A stretch of 64,000 nt of DNA from Mytilus trossulus (Eukaryota > Mollusca > Bivalvia > Mytilida > Mytilidae): NCBI RefSeq assembly GCF_036588685.1, contig NC_086386.1, positions 68,570,682 to 68,634,681 of the forward strand. Reading direction: 5' to 3'. Shown in pieces: positions 22,241-35,400 of this stretch (position 1 is the first letter of the stretch; each line of letters begins with the position of its first letter). Position numbers and translations under genes: made by a program. Under the pieces are notes generated by a model that was not told the origin of the DNA, ran no database searches, and saw only the letters and a list, made by a program, of their open reading frames with translations.

Positions 22241-22571
22241 ATAAACTACCTTCGTGTAAAAGATACTTATTTGTTTTCCGATGTTTTGCATGATTATTTA
22301 TCGTTTGAGTTTCAAGTTATATATATTTTAAGAGGGATTAAGCGCTGCCAAAAAACATGGCTAAACATAGAACATAGGGGTAAAATGCAGTTTGTTGTTG
22401 ATATCTCTGTTGATATCTAAAGTATTGAGAGTAAATCTGACAATCTAGTTTGTCAACCACGGAAATATCCACTGTTTTATCCAATTATACCAAATCAATG
22501 AAAATATTTTCATTTTGTGTTATATCAATAACTGAGCTGCTTTTTCATACTTCGGTTTAATAATTTTTTAA

Positions 22572-22648
22572 TTTTTACCATTTGTTACCGAATATAAGAT
22601 GCTAGAATAATGTTTTACCATTTGTTACCGAATATAAGATGCTAGAAG
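22572..22648 (+). repeat. 40-bp local tandem duplication
   Basis: 'TTACCATTTGTTACCGAATA' followed by TAAGATGCTAGAA occurs twice, 40 bp apart. The paralogous place in copy 2 (about 25365-25400) has it once. Confidence 0.8.
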
Positions 22649-22844
22649 CTTGGACTAAATATCGATAAGGTGTATTGTCATTACTTGGCGTTCGTCGTCG
22701 TCGTTTTCCGTTGTTACATAAATAAGGAGTCGTGTTTCGTAATATTGCCAATGAGACAACTATTGTGAACCAACGTAACCTAGATATTTCAACTAAACGA
22801 AGTCCACTTTCTTTTTCGTCCTTTTTTTCTGTCGATCAGTCGAA

Positions 22845-23170
22845 ATAGCCAAAAAGAAGGGCGAAAGATACCAGAGAAAGGACAGTTAAACTTACAATCA
22901 AAAACAAACCGACTACGACATGGCTAAAATGAAAAAGACTAGCAGACAAACGCTAGTACACATGACACATAGAAAGAATAAACAACACGAACCCCATCCA
23001 AAATTTGTCAATTGGAAGGCTGAAATCATCTCCTTTGACGAAAAGTTTTGTTTTCAACCGACCCTCATTGTCAATTTGTAAATGTGAGTCAAGATATGAG
23101 GACGACTTAACTGTATCTGTTGTATTCTTTATCTCTGGTTTGATGGGATAGATGCGTTCAACATAGTCAA
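22845..23170 (-). mobile_element. Penelope-like element fragment (tail joined to mid-body)
   Basis: Minus-strand PLE tail (reverse complement of the 'GTATCTTTCGCCC' end) followed by coding remnants around LYDKRDD- and HLEID-like wording and the 'AACGCATCTAT' segment. The C-terminal coding region is missing between them, as also in copy 2 at 25.6-26.05 kb. Confidence 0.6.
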
Positions 23171-23583
23171 ATAAGGAATAAGTCTAGTAAGACGCTTTTT
23201 TGGTCCCGAAATATAGCAGTTTTACACAATTGTTTAAATGTAAACTTTTAGTTATTAATTTGAAAGTAGAATACTTCTGCTCATAAATATGTGCTGTTTT
23301 TGACAATTCAATGCACACATATTAGGTATAAGCATCATTAAGTCATGTTAATTTACTGAAATCTTCACATTTTTAGCATTTTAGTTAAATTTTAGACGGT
23401 TTCTGTCTGAAATGAAAGTTGCCGTATTTGTGTTCATTCTTAATATTGAAATAAAGTTGTATTTGATGATAATACATAACATATATAAAAGTTAAGGATG
23501 AACATGGATGCGTCCGCTATAATTTTTAGCATCATTGATATTTTTTTCATCTCTGAGTCAGAGCGTTTTAATGACTAAATCAT

Positions 23584-23960
23584 TTAAAATCTTTCACATA
23601 AACTAATTAAATCAAATGAAATAGACACTAGAGTGTTCAAAAAGTGTGCAAAATCTTTTATCAGTTGAACCTGATATTTGAGGCTAAAATCGGCCCTTAC
23701 CGGACCCACTCCTTTCGAATTATTTAGTGGGAGAACATCATCTATATAGCGGAAAGTAAAGTTAAAGGATATTGCTAAATTATTATCTTTCTTCAAAAGA
23801 AGTTCCTGTATGAAGTCAGCCTCATAATAATAATGAAACAAGTCGACAAAAAGAGGCGCGCATTTGGTTCCCATTGGAAAACCAACAGTGAAAAGCATGT
23901 CAACTAACAAAACACATATGTTGTCAATCAAGAAATCAAGCATCTTGATAATGCCCTTAA
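23584..23960 (-). pseudogene. Penelope-like RT fragment with the YIDD active site
   Basis: A minus-strand open frame of 119 residues carries MLDFLIDNIC, then GFPMGTKCAPLFVDLF (RT motif 4 region), then FTFRYIDDVLPLNNS with the catalytic YIDD. This is the best preserved RT core of the family in the window, but it is cut on both sides. Confidence 0.75.
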
Positions 23961-25104
23961 TTAGATCATTAACGTAAAATGCATAACCTGTAATGTATCT
24001 TCAAAATCATAAGAAGTATCTGCTTTTCTACTAAAATAATCAGCTAAAAGTAATTAACCTGAAATGACGATTTATGACTTACTATTTGTGTTTTTGTCTG
24101 TTGAGTAACCTCTCCGTCTTATGAAAGACATGCGAAAGACAAAATAGTACGTACGGTAAGACCCATTTTGTCCTCAAATTTGATGTTCATCAGATGGAAG
24201 ATTTCCCACTCGTTTTGTACACCTAAGTCCATTCAATTAGTTTTTCTGTAAGATTTAAACTAATTTAATCATTTCAGACGCTTATATTGAAGCTTAAATA
24301 TAAAAATCTATCAAATCAGTCATAATATTTCACTTTTTTAAATATCAGGCCATACTTATGTAGCAGAGGTATTATACTTTCCAATAAATAGCTTCAAATT
24401 TTCATTATAACAATTTTGCAAAAACTGATATATTTTGGGGCCAAACAGGGGTCCTACGGAACCTGCTCCTTTACTTAAATTCAAATAAATCTTAATGGAC
24501 TCTTCAAGCTTATATATCCTTACGTACAACTACATTTTTTTTTCTTTAACAAGATATGATTGTCCTGATATTAGATACACACCGTTATTTGATTTTGTGG
24601 CACAAAAGATAAATAAAACGATATGTTAAATGGTTAGAACGATTTAGCTACGTTGAAAAATAATACTATAATATTGTTTTTTGTTTTTGCTGTAATAGCA
24701 AGATATACATATATATTCAATACTTTTTTACTTTGAATTAAACTTAGTTAATTTTCGCTTTCTGCATTTTTCAACGAGGCATACATATTGACATTTTGAA
24801 TAATGATGGAAAATGGAGATCAACATCTTAAACATCTAACAAGACCTTAGAAAAAAACATTAAAAACCAGTTGCTACCAACGTTTACAGTTTCGGTAGTA
24901 CACATTAAGTGAGTGCTTTCCAAACAAAATTACCTTTAATAATTATTTGTGTTCTGATGTTTTTGCATAATTATTTTTGTTTGAATTTTCAATGTTCTAT
25001 TTTAAGATTAACTCAAACCATATGGTAAGCGTGGCTAAAAATAGAACATAGGGGTAAAATGTAGTTTTTTCTTATATCTGTGTGACTTAAGTATTGAGAG
25101 TAAA

Positions 25105-25245
25105 TCTGTTTGTCTTTTTCATTTTAGCCATCATGGCGTTGTCGGTTGGTTTTCGATTTGTAAGTTTGACTATCCCTTCACTGGTATCTTTCGCCCCTAT
25201 TTTGGTGATTATGGCCATGTTGGTTGATCGACAGAAAAAAAGTGG
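25105..25245 (+). repeat. Left arm of a 141-bp near-perfect inverted repeat (PLE tail)
   Basis: The reverse complement of 25554-25694 with a single difference (A/G in 'TTTTGGTGATTATGG'). It carries the PLE tail words and a flank 'GGTTGATCGACAGAAAAAAAGTGG' that is not PLE tail in other copies, so it was copied from the right arm with its flank. Confidence 0.85.
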
Positions 25246-25553
25246 CAACGGGAAATATCAACTGCTTTATCAAATTGTACCAAATCTATGAAATCTTTTT
25301 CATTTTGTATTGCATCAATAACTGAGCTACCTTTTTATATTTTGGTTTTAAAAAGTTTTTGTTTTAACCTTTTGTTACCGATTGTAAGATGCTAGAAGCT
25401 TTAAATAAATAGCGATAAGGTGTATTGTCAGTACTTGGCGTTCGTCGTTGTCTTCGTCCCTTGTAAAAGAATTAATGAGATGAGGTACGTAATATTGCAT
25501 ATGAGACAACTGTTATAAACCAACGTGATCTAGCTATTTCAACTAAACTAAGT

Positions 25554-25694
25554 CCACTTTTTTTCTGTCGATCAACCAACATGGCCATAACCACCAAAAT
25601 AGGGGCGAAAGATACCAGTGAAGGGATAGTCAAACTTACAAATCGAAAACCAACCGACAACGCCATGATGGCTAAAATGAAAAAGACAAACAGA
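25554..25694 (-). repeat. Right arm of the 141-bp inverted repeat
   Basis: This arm sits in its original context: copy 1 has the homologous junction at about 22830-22960. A loop of 308 bp (25246-25553) separates it from the left arm. Confidence 0.85.
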
Positions 25695-26330
25695 CAAACA
25701 AAAGTCCAAATGACAAATAGAAAACTAAAGAATAAGCAAAACGAACCCCACCATAAATTGGTCGGGACGTTGGGGCATTCTTGATCTTTTAATGTCAATG
25801 TAAATAATTATATCGGATAGGAAATGCAAGCACGGGAATATCGTATAAATTAGGAGATATATACCCCGTGTGCTGCTGGAATGTTGCTACTTATAAATGG
25901 AAAATTCACAATAGGAAAGCTGAAATCATCTCTTTTGTCGTAAAGTTTTGTTTTCAACCGACCCTCATTGACAATTTCTAGATGTGAGTCAATATATGAG
26001 GCCGACTTATCTGTATCTGTTGTATCCTTTATGTCTAGTTGAATTGGATAGATGCGTTCAACATAGTAACCAAATTTTTAATTATTTAGTGAGAGAACAT
26101 CATTTATAGCGGAAACTAAAGTAAAAGGATATTGATAACTTCTTATCGTTCTTCAAAAGAAGTCCCTGTATGACGTCAGTCTGCCCTCATGATAATAATG
26201 AAACAAATCGGCAAGAAGAGCGGTACAGTTGGTTCCCATTGGAATGTAACGTAACAAATATGTTGTCAATCAAGAAATCAAGCAATCTTGATAATGTCAG
26301 TGAGTAGATCATTAAGCGTAAAGCATTACC
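25590..26330 (-). mobile_element. Penelope-like element fragments, copy-2 duplicate
   Basis: Minus-strand tail, then body pieces paralogous to 22845-23170 and 23700-23960. The RT catalytic segment is degraded: the frame is lost between 26050 and 26250, and a deletion removes the region after KCAPL. Confidence 0.65.
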
Positions 26331-26432
26331 TGTAATCTTCAAAATAATAAGAAGTACCTGCTTCATTTTTCTACCAAAACAATCAGCTGACTCCTCATGA
26401 ATCTGAAATGACGATTTATGACTTAATATTCG

Positions 26433-26438
<6 letters not shown>

Positions 26439-26462
<24 letters not shown>
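26439..26462. repeat. (AT)n microsatellite
   Basis: About twelve dinucleotide copies. Confidence 0.9.
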
Positions 26463-26468
<6 letters not shown>

Positions 26469-27320
26469 AAGCAGATGTGATATGATTGCATATGAGACAA
26501 CTATACACACAGACTTAATGACAAAAACTTTAACTACTAAAGGTCATCGTATGGATGTTCTATAAGTAAACGATCGACAATGTAAATGCACGAAGAGAAT
26601 ATGAATACTACAAAAAATGTAAAATGACAAATTTTGGACCGAAAAACATAAAAAAGATTTTGTATTGAGGAACATCAATTTGAAATAAATGTTTCTTTTT
26701 TTTTTTATTATCTTATCGCAGCAATATGATAAGTCACAGAAATGGGCCTATCCAGCTTTCGAGAGAGGCGTTTAGATTACCACTCCTCATATTTGTATCA
26801 AGATCGGAAGTGACGCTTCAGTATTGATTTTTATGCCATATCGGGGTGAAAAATTTGAATAAGTTTACAATCTTTACCGGTTTACCCATGTCATTCTTAG
26901 AGTGCATTTAGGAGTATAATGGCGGTTTGCTTGGCTGCATTAAATCTTGTCTTTGTCAATTGTATTACATCTCCGTCTTATAAAAGAGATGCGAAATACA
27001 AATTTAGTAAAGTTCAAATAAATTTAAATGGACTATTCGAGCTTATATCTTCCATAAATAAAACTTCAATTTATACAACTTTTAGAAGAAATTATTGTTA
27101 TGTTATTTGATAAACACCGTTATCTGAATATTTGTAACAAAAGATGCATTAAAGGAAAGGTCAAATGGTTTGAACAGTTAACATGGTAAAGCTACGTTGA
27201 AAAGTGCCTATAATGATCCTATAATCTTGGTATTTGGATTTGCTTAAATAGCAAAAAGTAAAATCACAAAAATACTGATGAACTCCGAGGTAAATTCCTT
27301 GTTTATTGGGCGTCAGAAAA

Positions 27321-27415
27321 TATATATATATATGTATATCAAAATATCTATTATGCCTTTTTTTTTAAATATATATATATTTATGTATATCAAAATATAT
27401 ATTATGTATTTTTTT
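27321..27415. repeat. AT-rich ~60-bp tandem duplication
   Basis: 'ATGTATATCAAAATAT' occurs twice about 60 bp apart with T-runs between, inside duplication copy 2 only. Confidence 0.7.
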
Positions 27416-27610
27416 CAATTTGAAAAGTACTTAGTTAGTTTTCGCTTTCTGCATCTTTCAACGAGGCATACATATTGACATTTAGAATAATGATTGATAA
27501 TGGAGATTTACAGTTTTAACATTTAATATGACCATAGATTTTTTTTAATGAAAAGCCAGGTGCTTCAAATGTTTACATTTTGTGTAGTACATATTAAGTG
27601 ATTGCTATTG

Positions 27611-29301
27611 AAACAATATTACTATTAGTATTGATACTTTCATAATCATCAGTGTCACGTTACATACTAACTATGCAAAAATACTGTCGAATAAAAGTGT
27701 TTTTATTTTAATTTTAAAAGACTTATATTATTATTTCCGTAAACCACTGAATTACCAACGCTACAATATTCTCGCGCAAGTTTAAAAGAACCGATAGATT
27801 TGTAAGGTGGAGCATACCACAATGAACAAGCAAGTTTAAAGTTAGTCAAGATACTCATTGTTACATTAACACGTCAATAATCTGAGTCTAAAACATGAAT
27901 TCAATTCTATTATAAAGCTACTGAGAGGTGTTACTAGATTTTGTAGTATTATCAAATCAGACCACATCACTTATCTAATGTATTTTTGAAGAAAAAAAAA
28001 CAATGAAATATGAAAAAAAAATACCAATAATGGATTCCCAAGTAATGATTCAAATTATCAATATTTTCAACTAAATTCTTAACGTAGCGTTCACTGTTTA
28101 ACTAACTCAAAGATATGTGTTATATTATAAACATAAACTACGTTAACCAGTTATAATGATTTAAAAAAAAAACATGCTTTCAGAATAAAAGTCACAATGT
28201 AGCAGAAAACAACAACAGCAACATGATTTACAGACTTAACGAAATTGGAAAAAGAGTTTTGGTTATGTTGAAAAGAAACATTTTGTTTGGCAATCCATTC
28301 ACTTTCGTTGAACTAAAAGTACTCCAATATAATTCGGTTCTCTGCTGGTTTTCCCTCTGCAACAACAATTTTTAACTGGAATGAAATAATATTTAACGTG
28401 TTACTGAAGTGCTTCAAAACAACCGCGTCATGGTAAAACAAGACGTTTTAAGAATTGCAAGGAAATTAAAGTGTAGAACGTTATTATAGAAATGATATAG
28501 AAAATCATAGAAAATCATTCGTTATTGCACCAACAAACATATAGTACTGAGACTATGTTTTGAATATTTCTGGAAGCTCAGTATTTTTTTATTATAATCT
28601 AACATGCTATGACATTTACAAATACTTATCGAAGAAATGAACCGTAACACATAATTTTTTCTTTCGTCACCGATGCACATTAGGTTTTAAACCTGGTAGG
28701 TTAGATGATGCATACTTTTATATGTTGTTGTATTGTTACATTTTCTTTTGATAACAGCTACTGAAAAGGTAAGATTTTAGGGTGACGTTCATTGAAAACA
28801 AATTTTGGGGATTTGTCATTTTGAAGATGAAACATTTACACAAAAAAACGAAGTTAGTAATGTTATCTCTAAACTAGATATATAAGATTCATTACCTGAT
28901 TACAGTATAAATTCTAAATTAGGTAAACACGTTTCTGAATTTAATATACAAAGAATATCTGAAGAAAATTTGTATTTCTTAAAGTATACAAGTCCTTTCA
29001 TTGATAAAAATAAGATATGGTTTTAATGTTTCTCAATAGCATGCTCAGATAAATCATAAACATTTTTAATTTATAAATCATAATTGTAAATAAAATTTGA
29101 TACCTTTAAACTACATGCATATATACATGTATATAACTACTTCTTGCAGAAACTGTTAAAACATCAAATTACTTTTCAGTTCCTCGTTGATATGATATAT
29201 TCCTTTCCAGGCTTGCATTAATTCAATGTAGTTGAATTTAACTCTATTGTTTTGATTTTTGTTTGGTAGTTATTTGTCACCCAATAGTTGGTCAAGCGAA
29301 A
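27611..29301. promoter_or_regulatory. Upstream region of the GMC oxidoreductase gene
   Basis: AT-rich and non-coding. It presumably contains the promoter and 5' UTR of the GMC gene. Two splice-like sites are visible: 'AAAAG|GTAAGATT' near 28770 as a possible 5' UTR donor, and 'TTTGGTAG' at about 29262-29269 as a possible acceptor just before the first ATG. No TATA box can be asserted in such AT-rich DNA. Confidence 0.3.
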
Positions 29302-29443
29302 ATGTTTTTCGCAGAAGTGATAGTGCGTAAATCGGCAATAGCTTTTCTGGTATACTTTCTTGCTATGGTTCTTCCTGAACGGAAACCTGATCCACCAGGA
29401 ATTTATGAGAAACCCTTCAAAGAACTGTATGATTACATCGTTG
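29302..29443 (+). CDS. GMC gene, exon 1 (coding part)
   Basis: The first ATG is in the context GCGAAAATG (A at -3). It encodes the hydrophobic N-terminus, a Pro-rich linker and the first strand of the FAD fold (YDYIV). The donor is GTAAGT, phase 1. Confidence 0.85.
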
Positions 29444-32400
29444 GTAAGTTTTTAAATTTGGAGTTATGACTAGGACAGATAACTTAGGTTTGTGATCGTA
29501 CAAAGATATTTGTTGAAGGTTACGTTCTTGGTTTTTTTCATTAGTGATTGTCAGTTTTGTGCACGTTGAAAATTTAAAAGCTTCAATACAATAGTATTTC
29601 ATATTGAAAAAGGTAGATTATTTCATGATAAATTATCAGAGAGCTTACATGAAAATAAGTATTGTTTATTTTTGTTTATGTGGCGATGTTAAAAATTCTT
29701 TCACTACCAATGTAACCATAAGTAACTATTGACCATTTCTTATCAACGATTTTAAAATAGTTTTTAAGAAACACCCTTTGTGAGTCATATCAGGGCGAGG
29801 TTGAAGATAACATATTTCTCATAAAAAATCAGTTTTGTCTGATACAGTCAAATGTGTTTGTCATATATACTGTATAGTCCATCCTAAAAAAAAACGAATT
29901 AATTGATAAATGATACCACAATATGATTTTCATTATATAATACATTTATGGTCAGTTTTGGTTGATGCGGTCAAATATGTTGTTTTACATTGAGCACGAT
30001 GTATAAGCTCTGCTGAATATTTGCGATTGATCAGCGTTTTGAATAAAAACTGATATGCTTTTACTTTAATGCAACGAGAATTTTTGTTCTGTTTTTGGTA
30101 TTAACATGGTCACTGTATTCTAATAATGCTGTCATTAGTAATAGGCAATCCTTCATGCTATATAATTTTTACAATTAAGTGCAAATATATATATATTTAT
30201 TACATTGTTGATGCAATCAAATATTTTTGTTTTACAATTTTTCTCGAGTTTTACTAACTTTTGGTTAATTTTTTTTTTAAATGAAGAATTGGGACACTCT
30301 CGATTAGTAACAATGATGCGAAAAAAATTAAATTAGATTACACTAATATAGATTTATTTAATCAAGTTTACTTGAAATTCTCTTCATACCTTGAAATATT
30401 AGATATACTTAAGCTGTATTCAAAAAGACAGATAAGGAAGATAAGTGTATATCTATCAAAGTTTGGAGCGTACTGTATTTGTTTAAACTGCATTGTTTTA
30501 ATCAAGAAACAAGTACAAATCATCATTTTTTTTTATCAATTTAATTGATGTTAATTGGGCATAGTAACCAGTAAACACAGTTGCGAGCAGCTGACAAGCC
30601 AAAAGTTAATAGCTGAATACGTCTATTTTAATTCAGTATTCAAGGTACAAAATAACTTCTTGAAGAACTGGTTTCGAAGTTGACTTCAGTAGCAGACCTA
30701 TCTTTAATTTACTCTCCAGTCGTCATAAACAGAGACAGTCCGCAGAGCTAGTGTGCTTTAAATAAACTCATCATATATACCAGGACATTTTGTATATACG
30801 CGAGACGCGAACTTCGTCTACAAAAGACTCATCAATGAAGCTCGAATCCAAAAAAGTTGAAAAGGCCAAATAAAGTAGATAGTTGGAGAGCATTGAGGAC
30901 CAAACGTCCTAAAAGTTTTGCGAAATACAGCTAATGTAATATATTGCTGAGGTAGAAAAGCCTTAGTATTTAAAAAAAAATAACATTTTGTAAACAGTTA
31001 ATTATAAAATTGCGCTGATTTGGGTTCTTCGACCGTTTAAAGCAGGTTTACAACACGACTACTTATCAAGTGAACTTAATGTACGGCTATTGACTACATA
31101 CATCTGTACGAATAGGTAAACTTTGTATGAATAGATAACCTATATAGATTGTTTGATATATATTGTAGTAGGAGCTGGTTCTGCAGGTAGTGTTGTTGCC
31201 ACTCGATTATCGGAGGATTATGAAACTTCAGTTCTTTTGTTGGAGGCTGGAATGTCCGATTTGGAACCTGATGACGTAACCCAAATACCAGCTCTGTGGG
31301 CTTCCCTTATAGGTTCTGATAAAGATTGGGGATATCATTCTGTTCAACAAAAGTACTCCCATTTTGCATATGAAAATGAGGTAATATCTTTTTTTATATA
31401 AATAATGTTTTGAATAAAGTTACATAATGGTGTCTTTTTTTGCAGGTGAGCGATTGACATGTTTACAGAACTATTGTCGCGAATAAAAATCAATATATAA
31501 ACAAATAACATTTAAGTCAAGTTGAAACGGTTAAGTAAGACAATCGAAAATAGTTCAAAAGAATAAGACACATATATATTAAAAAGGTGCAATAGACTGA
31601 ATCAAACAGTTAATGCTAAGTATTTCAAGTCAAACATGTGGTTTTCCTGAACAAATCGTATACCATTTCGCTTTGGTGACAGATTTCATACGAGTAATTC
31701 ATATTTGTATGTTCAATTTGTCAAAATCACGATCCAACCTTCTTTCCATCTATTGTAGCATCAGATTATGCGACGGATTAAGTGTGGATTTAAAATTTCA
31801 ATTATTTATGCAAGGAATGCATATAAGTGCGGTGTTTGATGTTTGTCGTAAGACATGTAAACAAGCTTTAATTAGATATAAGATGGTGTGGTATAAGTGC
31901 CGATGAGACAACGTTCAATCCAAGTCAAATATATAAAAGTAAACCATTAAAGGCTCGTGTGCCGTCTCACACCAACCAGTAAGGTATAAAGGCTCCCATA
32001 ATTACTAGCATAACACCAACAAGTGATAATACACTACACTTTTACATATGGCTCAATCATAACAATGTAAATACAAATTTGATGAAATATGGTATAATAT
32101 GTTAAACAATTTCAGTCAATCATAACTTGGAAACCATGCCGCCACACTCAATAATGTACAGAGGCTAATTAATAATTTTGTTGTTAGGTACATATAGTAA
32201 TGAAGATGGGAAATACTTATTACAAAATGAATAATTTTGTTATCCATAGTACAAGAACTGAAATGAAAATTTAAAGTCATACCAAACACTTAAATATCAA
32301 AGCATGTTTATATTAAAAAGAGAGCCATAAACTATAATTAAAGGCAACAGTAGCATATCGCTGTTCAAAACTCGTAAAACTATGGACAAAAAAACAAAAT

Positions 32401-35400
32401 CGGGATAACAAACTAAAACTGAGGGAAACGCATTAGATATAAGAGGAGAACAACGACACAACATAAAAATGTAACACACACAGAAACGGACTAAGCATTA
32501 GACAAAATCTATAACTTTAAATAACTATATGTAATCATTAAACATTTTAAATGACAAAAGAGTATCACAAAAAAGCATTACATTTATTTACTATGTTTTA
32601 ATCAACTGTTGCTGTTTGTTGTCTTATTTCATAAGTTTTTGAATGTTTCTTTTGTAACTTAACATTGAGATACGAATTTAAGTCAGAAAGTCACAGGACA
32701 AAAAGTCACAGACAAAAAGCCAAAGGACAAAATGTCACAATTCAGCTTTTAGATTTTCTTTTTTTTTAAGAAGAGCACACTAGTTTATCTCTTTTTATTG
32801 AACTTTATATAGAAAGCAACTTTGTTATTAAGATTAAGTCATTAAATATCAATTTGATCAAATAATTGTTATGAAAACAAAATGTCAAAGGGGCTTGAAA
32901 CTTAAATGGCTTCATGCTGCCAATATATGTATTCTTTACCTCATTAAAATTCAATCATTTTCATTTATCAAGGCTTATGGGCAATTTCCTAAAATTCAAA
33001 AAGGAATTATGTGATAAAAAGAAAGTATGTCCTATCAAATTTGTGACTTTATGTCCTGAGACTTTCTGTTTGTTTACATTAAGATACTAGTCAAACATGA
33101 AATAGAACATATCGATAATTTATTACTTTCCGCTTTACTTTTTTGTTTTGTTTTATTTTTGTTTTATGTTGCTCATCAGTTTCCATATGTGATTCTCTTC
33201 CGTATGTCATTGTATAGTATCAATTTTGCCCAATCTTTACTACGAAAAGAAATTCAGCCTGTGCTCGATTCTAGATAAAATAAAAAAACAAATGAAGATC
33301 AACAAGTAATTAGTTATTTATGAATATATGTCGACATACAATAATATATGGGCACATTGAGAAGCAAATTAACCTAAATATAAAACCAGTCATTTTGATC
33401 ATTTTCATGGTATGCACATATAATTACCCAACAGTAAAAAACATTAACATTTTTTAACAGGAAAGATGCACATTCCAATTTTACTATTTTTTTTTATTAA
33501 TATAGAGGGCTTACATAGCACAAGGCAAAGTGCTTGGAGGTTCATCATCGATAAATGCACAAAATATTTTAAGAGGCAGTCGAAACAGCTATGATCAATG
33601 GGAACACGAAGGGGCAGTCGGTTGGGGGTACGACGATGTTCTGCCCTTCTTCAGAAAACTCGAAAATGCTACAGATACATCTTACGGAGACTCAAGTAGG
33701 TTATACTTTTATACTTAAAGTCTTGTAGTATTAAACTTACCGAACCCAACTATACTCAAAGCTTCTAAATTAACAGAAATCTGTACTACCAAATTTTACG
33801 AACAAAAGGACATTACACACTAAGAATCAATTATGATTAAATCTTTTTTTACTATCTGAAATGTGATTTGATCTGCTTTTTTAATGCTTCTCTGTTTAAT
33901 ACTTAAGGATATAGATGTGTGTGTGTGTCCAAAGTAAAGAGGAACATCATGATTTCATAAAAGTTCTTCAGTTTTCTATGTTTTGTCATGTGTTCTGTTG
34001 TTTGTCTGTTTGTCTTTTTCATTTTAAGCCAGGTGTTGTCAGAATATTTTCGATTTATAAGTTTGACTGTATCTCTGTTATCTTTCGTCCCTCTTTTGCA
34101 TTGCAGTCGAAATTAATATACCAGCTGTTTTGTAAGATTTGGAGAATTATGGTTGTCTGTATAGTTGTCAATCATTCCACATCTCATTATTGTTGTTAAT
34201 AAAGTAAAATTCTTTGTCAACCCAAGGTTGGTATGTATATACAATATAGAGGCTTTAGCAAAGTTGGACATAAACTTTTTAAACTTACAATTTATAATTC
34301 AATAATTCTTCTATGATATCTATGAATACTTAAATTGGAATGGTCAATTAGAATTTTTCTCTAAGTTTACAATTCGATAAATCATATTTTCGTAATTTAT
34401 TCATGCGCGATACACAAGTTTGCAGGAATCCCTGGATTTTCAGCAAACTGAGATTACAATACAAATGCATAACACTAACAAGTGTCTATTCTAATGCATA
34501 TATAACCAAAAAACAAAGAAGAAATAAAGTAAATGCACAAAATCTTGGAAAATGTGTAAAAATTAAAATTTAAATGAAAATTCGTAAAATATCATGAATG
34601 ATTTGTCGAATTAGGTCATGTCAAAACACGACGTCATTCGAATGAAAACTTTTATTGGAAAGATTATTTCTTGGACGCTTCAACTTCTGATAAATTCTCA
34701 TTAAAATGAAGTTAATATGGCGGCCAACTCCTTAGTTGCGACATGTCAATTGTGCATTTGCTGGTTATTATAGTAGCGTTTACACAAAAAATATGAAAAC
34801 CGCGATTTATTGGCCTTAGAATTATAAGGATTAAACATATTTTTTCTATAGGTTATTGAACCGGCTCTCCTACTCACAAACTTTACATACAAGTCTTTCG
34901 GCATTTTAATTACTTTATGAGTTAATTGCCCCGGTGTACACATCAATAACCTCTAGAAAAAAATGCTTACTCCTATAATGTATTCTTTTTCTTTTTAATC
35001 ATTTTCATACTCTAGCTGTTTTAATTCAATGTTAAATAAACATCTGGAGTAAGGGACTTACTCATTTATTTTCAGTGAGTTTTTTTAATAAAGCAAATGA
35101 AATGTGATATCATTATTCGCAAAATGAGTCTTTTTATTAATATCCTTTCTACATATTGCCTGTATGGTTAATCAATTAAAAAGTACTTAAAATTATCACA
35201 AGGATTGGTATATAATCATTAAGAAATAATTCATGGGGGCTTGAATATATCGTTATTTTACCACGGGTTGGCCCTTTATGACAAATATTTTACCCTGAGC
35301 GATAGCGAGGGGTAAAATATCGGCATAAAGGGACAACCCGTGGTAAAATCTAGATATATTCAAGCCCCCATGAATTATTTCGATTCTAATAGGACAAATA

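Larger units (their letters stand above)
22250..24925. repeat. Segmental tandem duplication, copy 1
   Basis: Matches 24940-27610 in the same order: 'ATAGAACATAGGGGTAAAATG' (about 22370 and 25040), 'GATAAGGTGTATTGTCA' (22664 and 25414), reversed PLE debris, 'TTTTCGCTTTCTGCAT..TTCAACGAGGCATACATATTGACATT' (about 24752 and 27440). Offsets of 2.69-2.75 kb give a ~2.7-kb unit. No host gene lies in it. Confidence 0.7.
24940..27610. repeat. Segmental tandem duplication, copy 2
   Basis: The second unit of the ~2.7-kb duplication, directly adjacent to copy 1 and in the same orientation. It differs by the 141-bp inverted repeat insertion at 25105-25245, by extra sequence between PLE pieces (25770-25910) and by AT-rich microsatellites near 26440 and 27320-27415. 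Confidence 0.7.

Noticed and set aside
29263..29301. Extended N-terminus of the GMC protein starting at a TTG
   Set aside because: TTG is not a usual nuclear start, and a possible acceptor lies at about 29269. The first ATG at 29302 has a good context.
33696..33700. GTTATA at 33700 as the exon 3 donor of the GMC gene
   Set aside because: It would leave phase 2 and break the frame into exon 4; GTAGGT at 33696 is a better donor and restores LRGLHGP.
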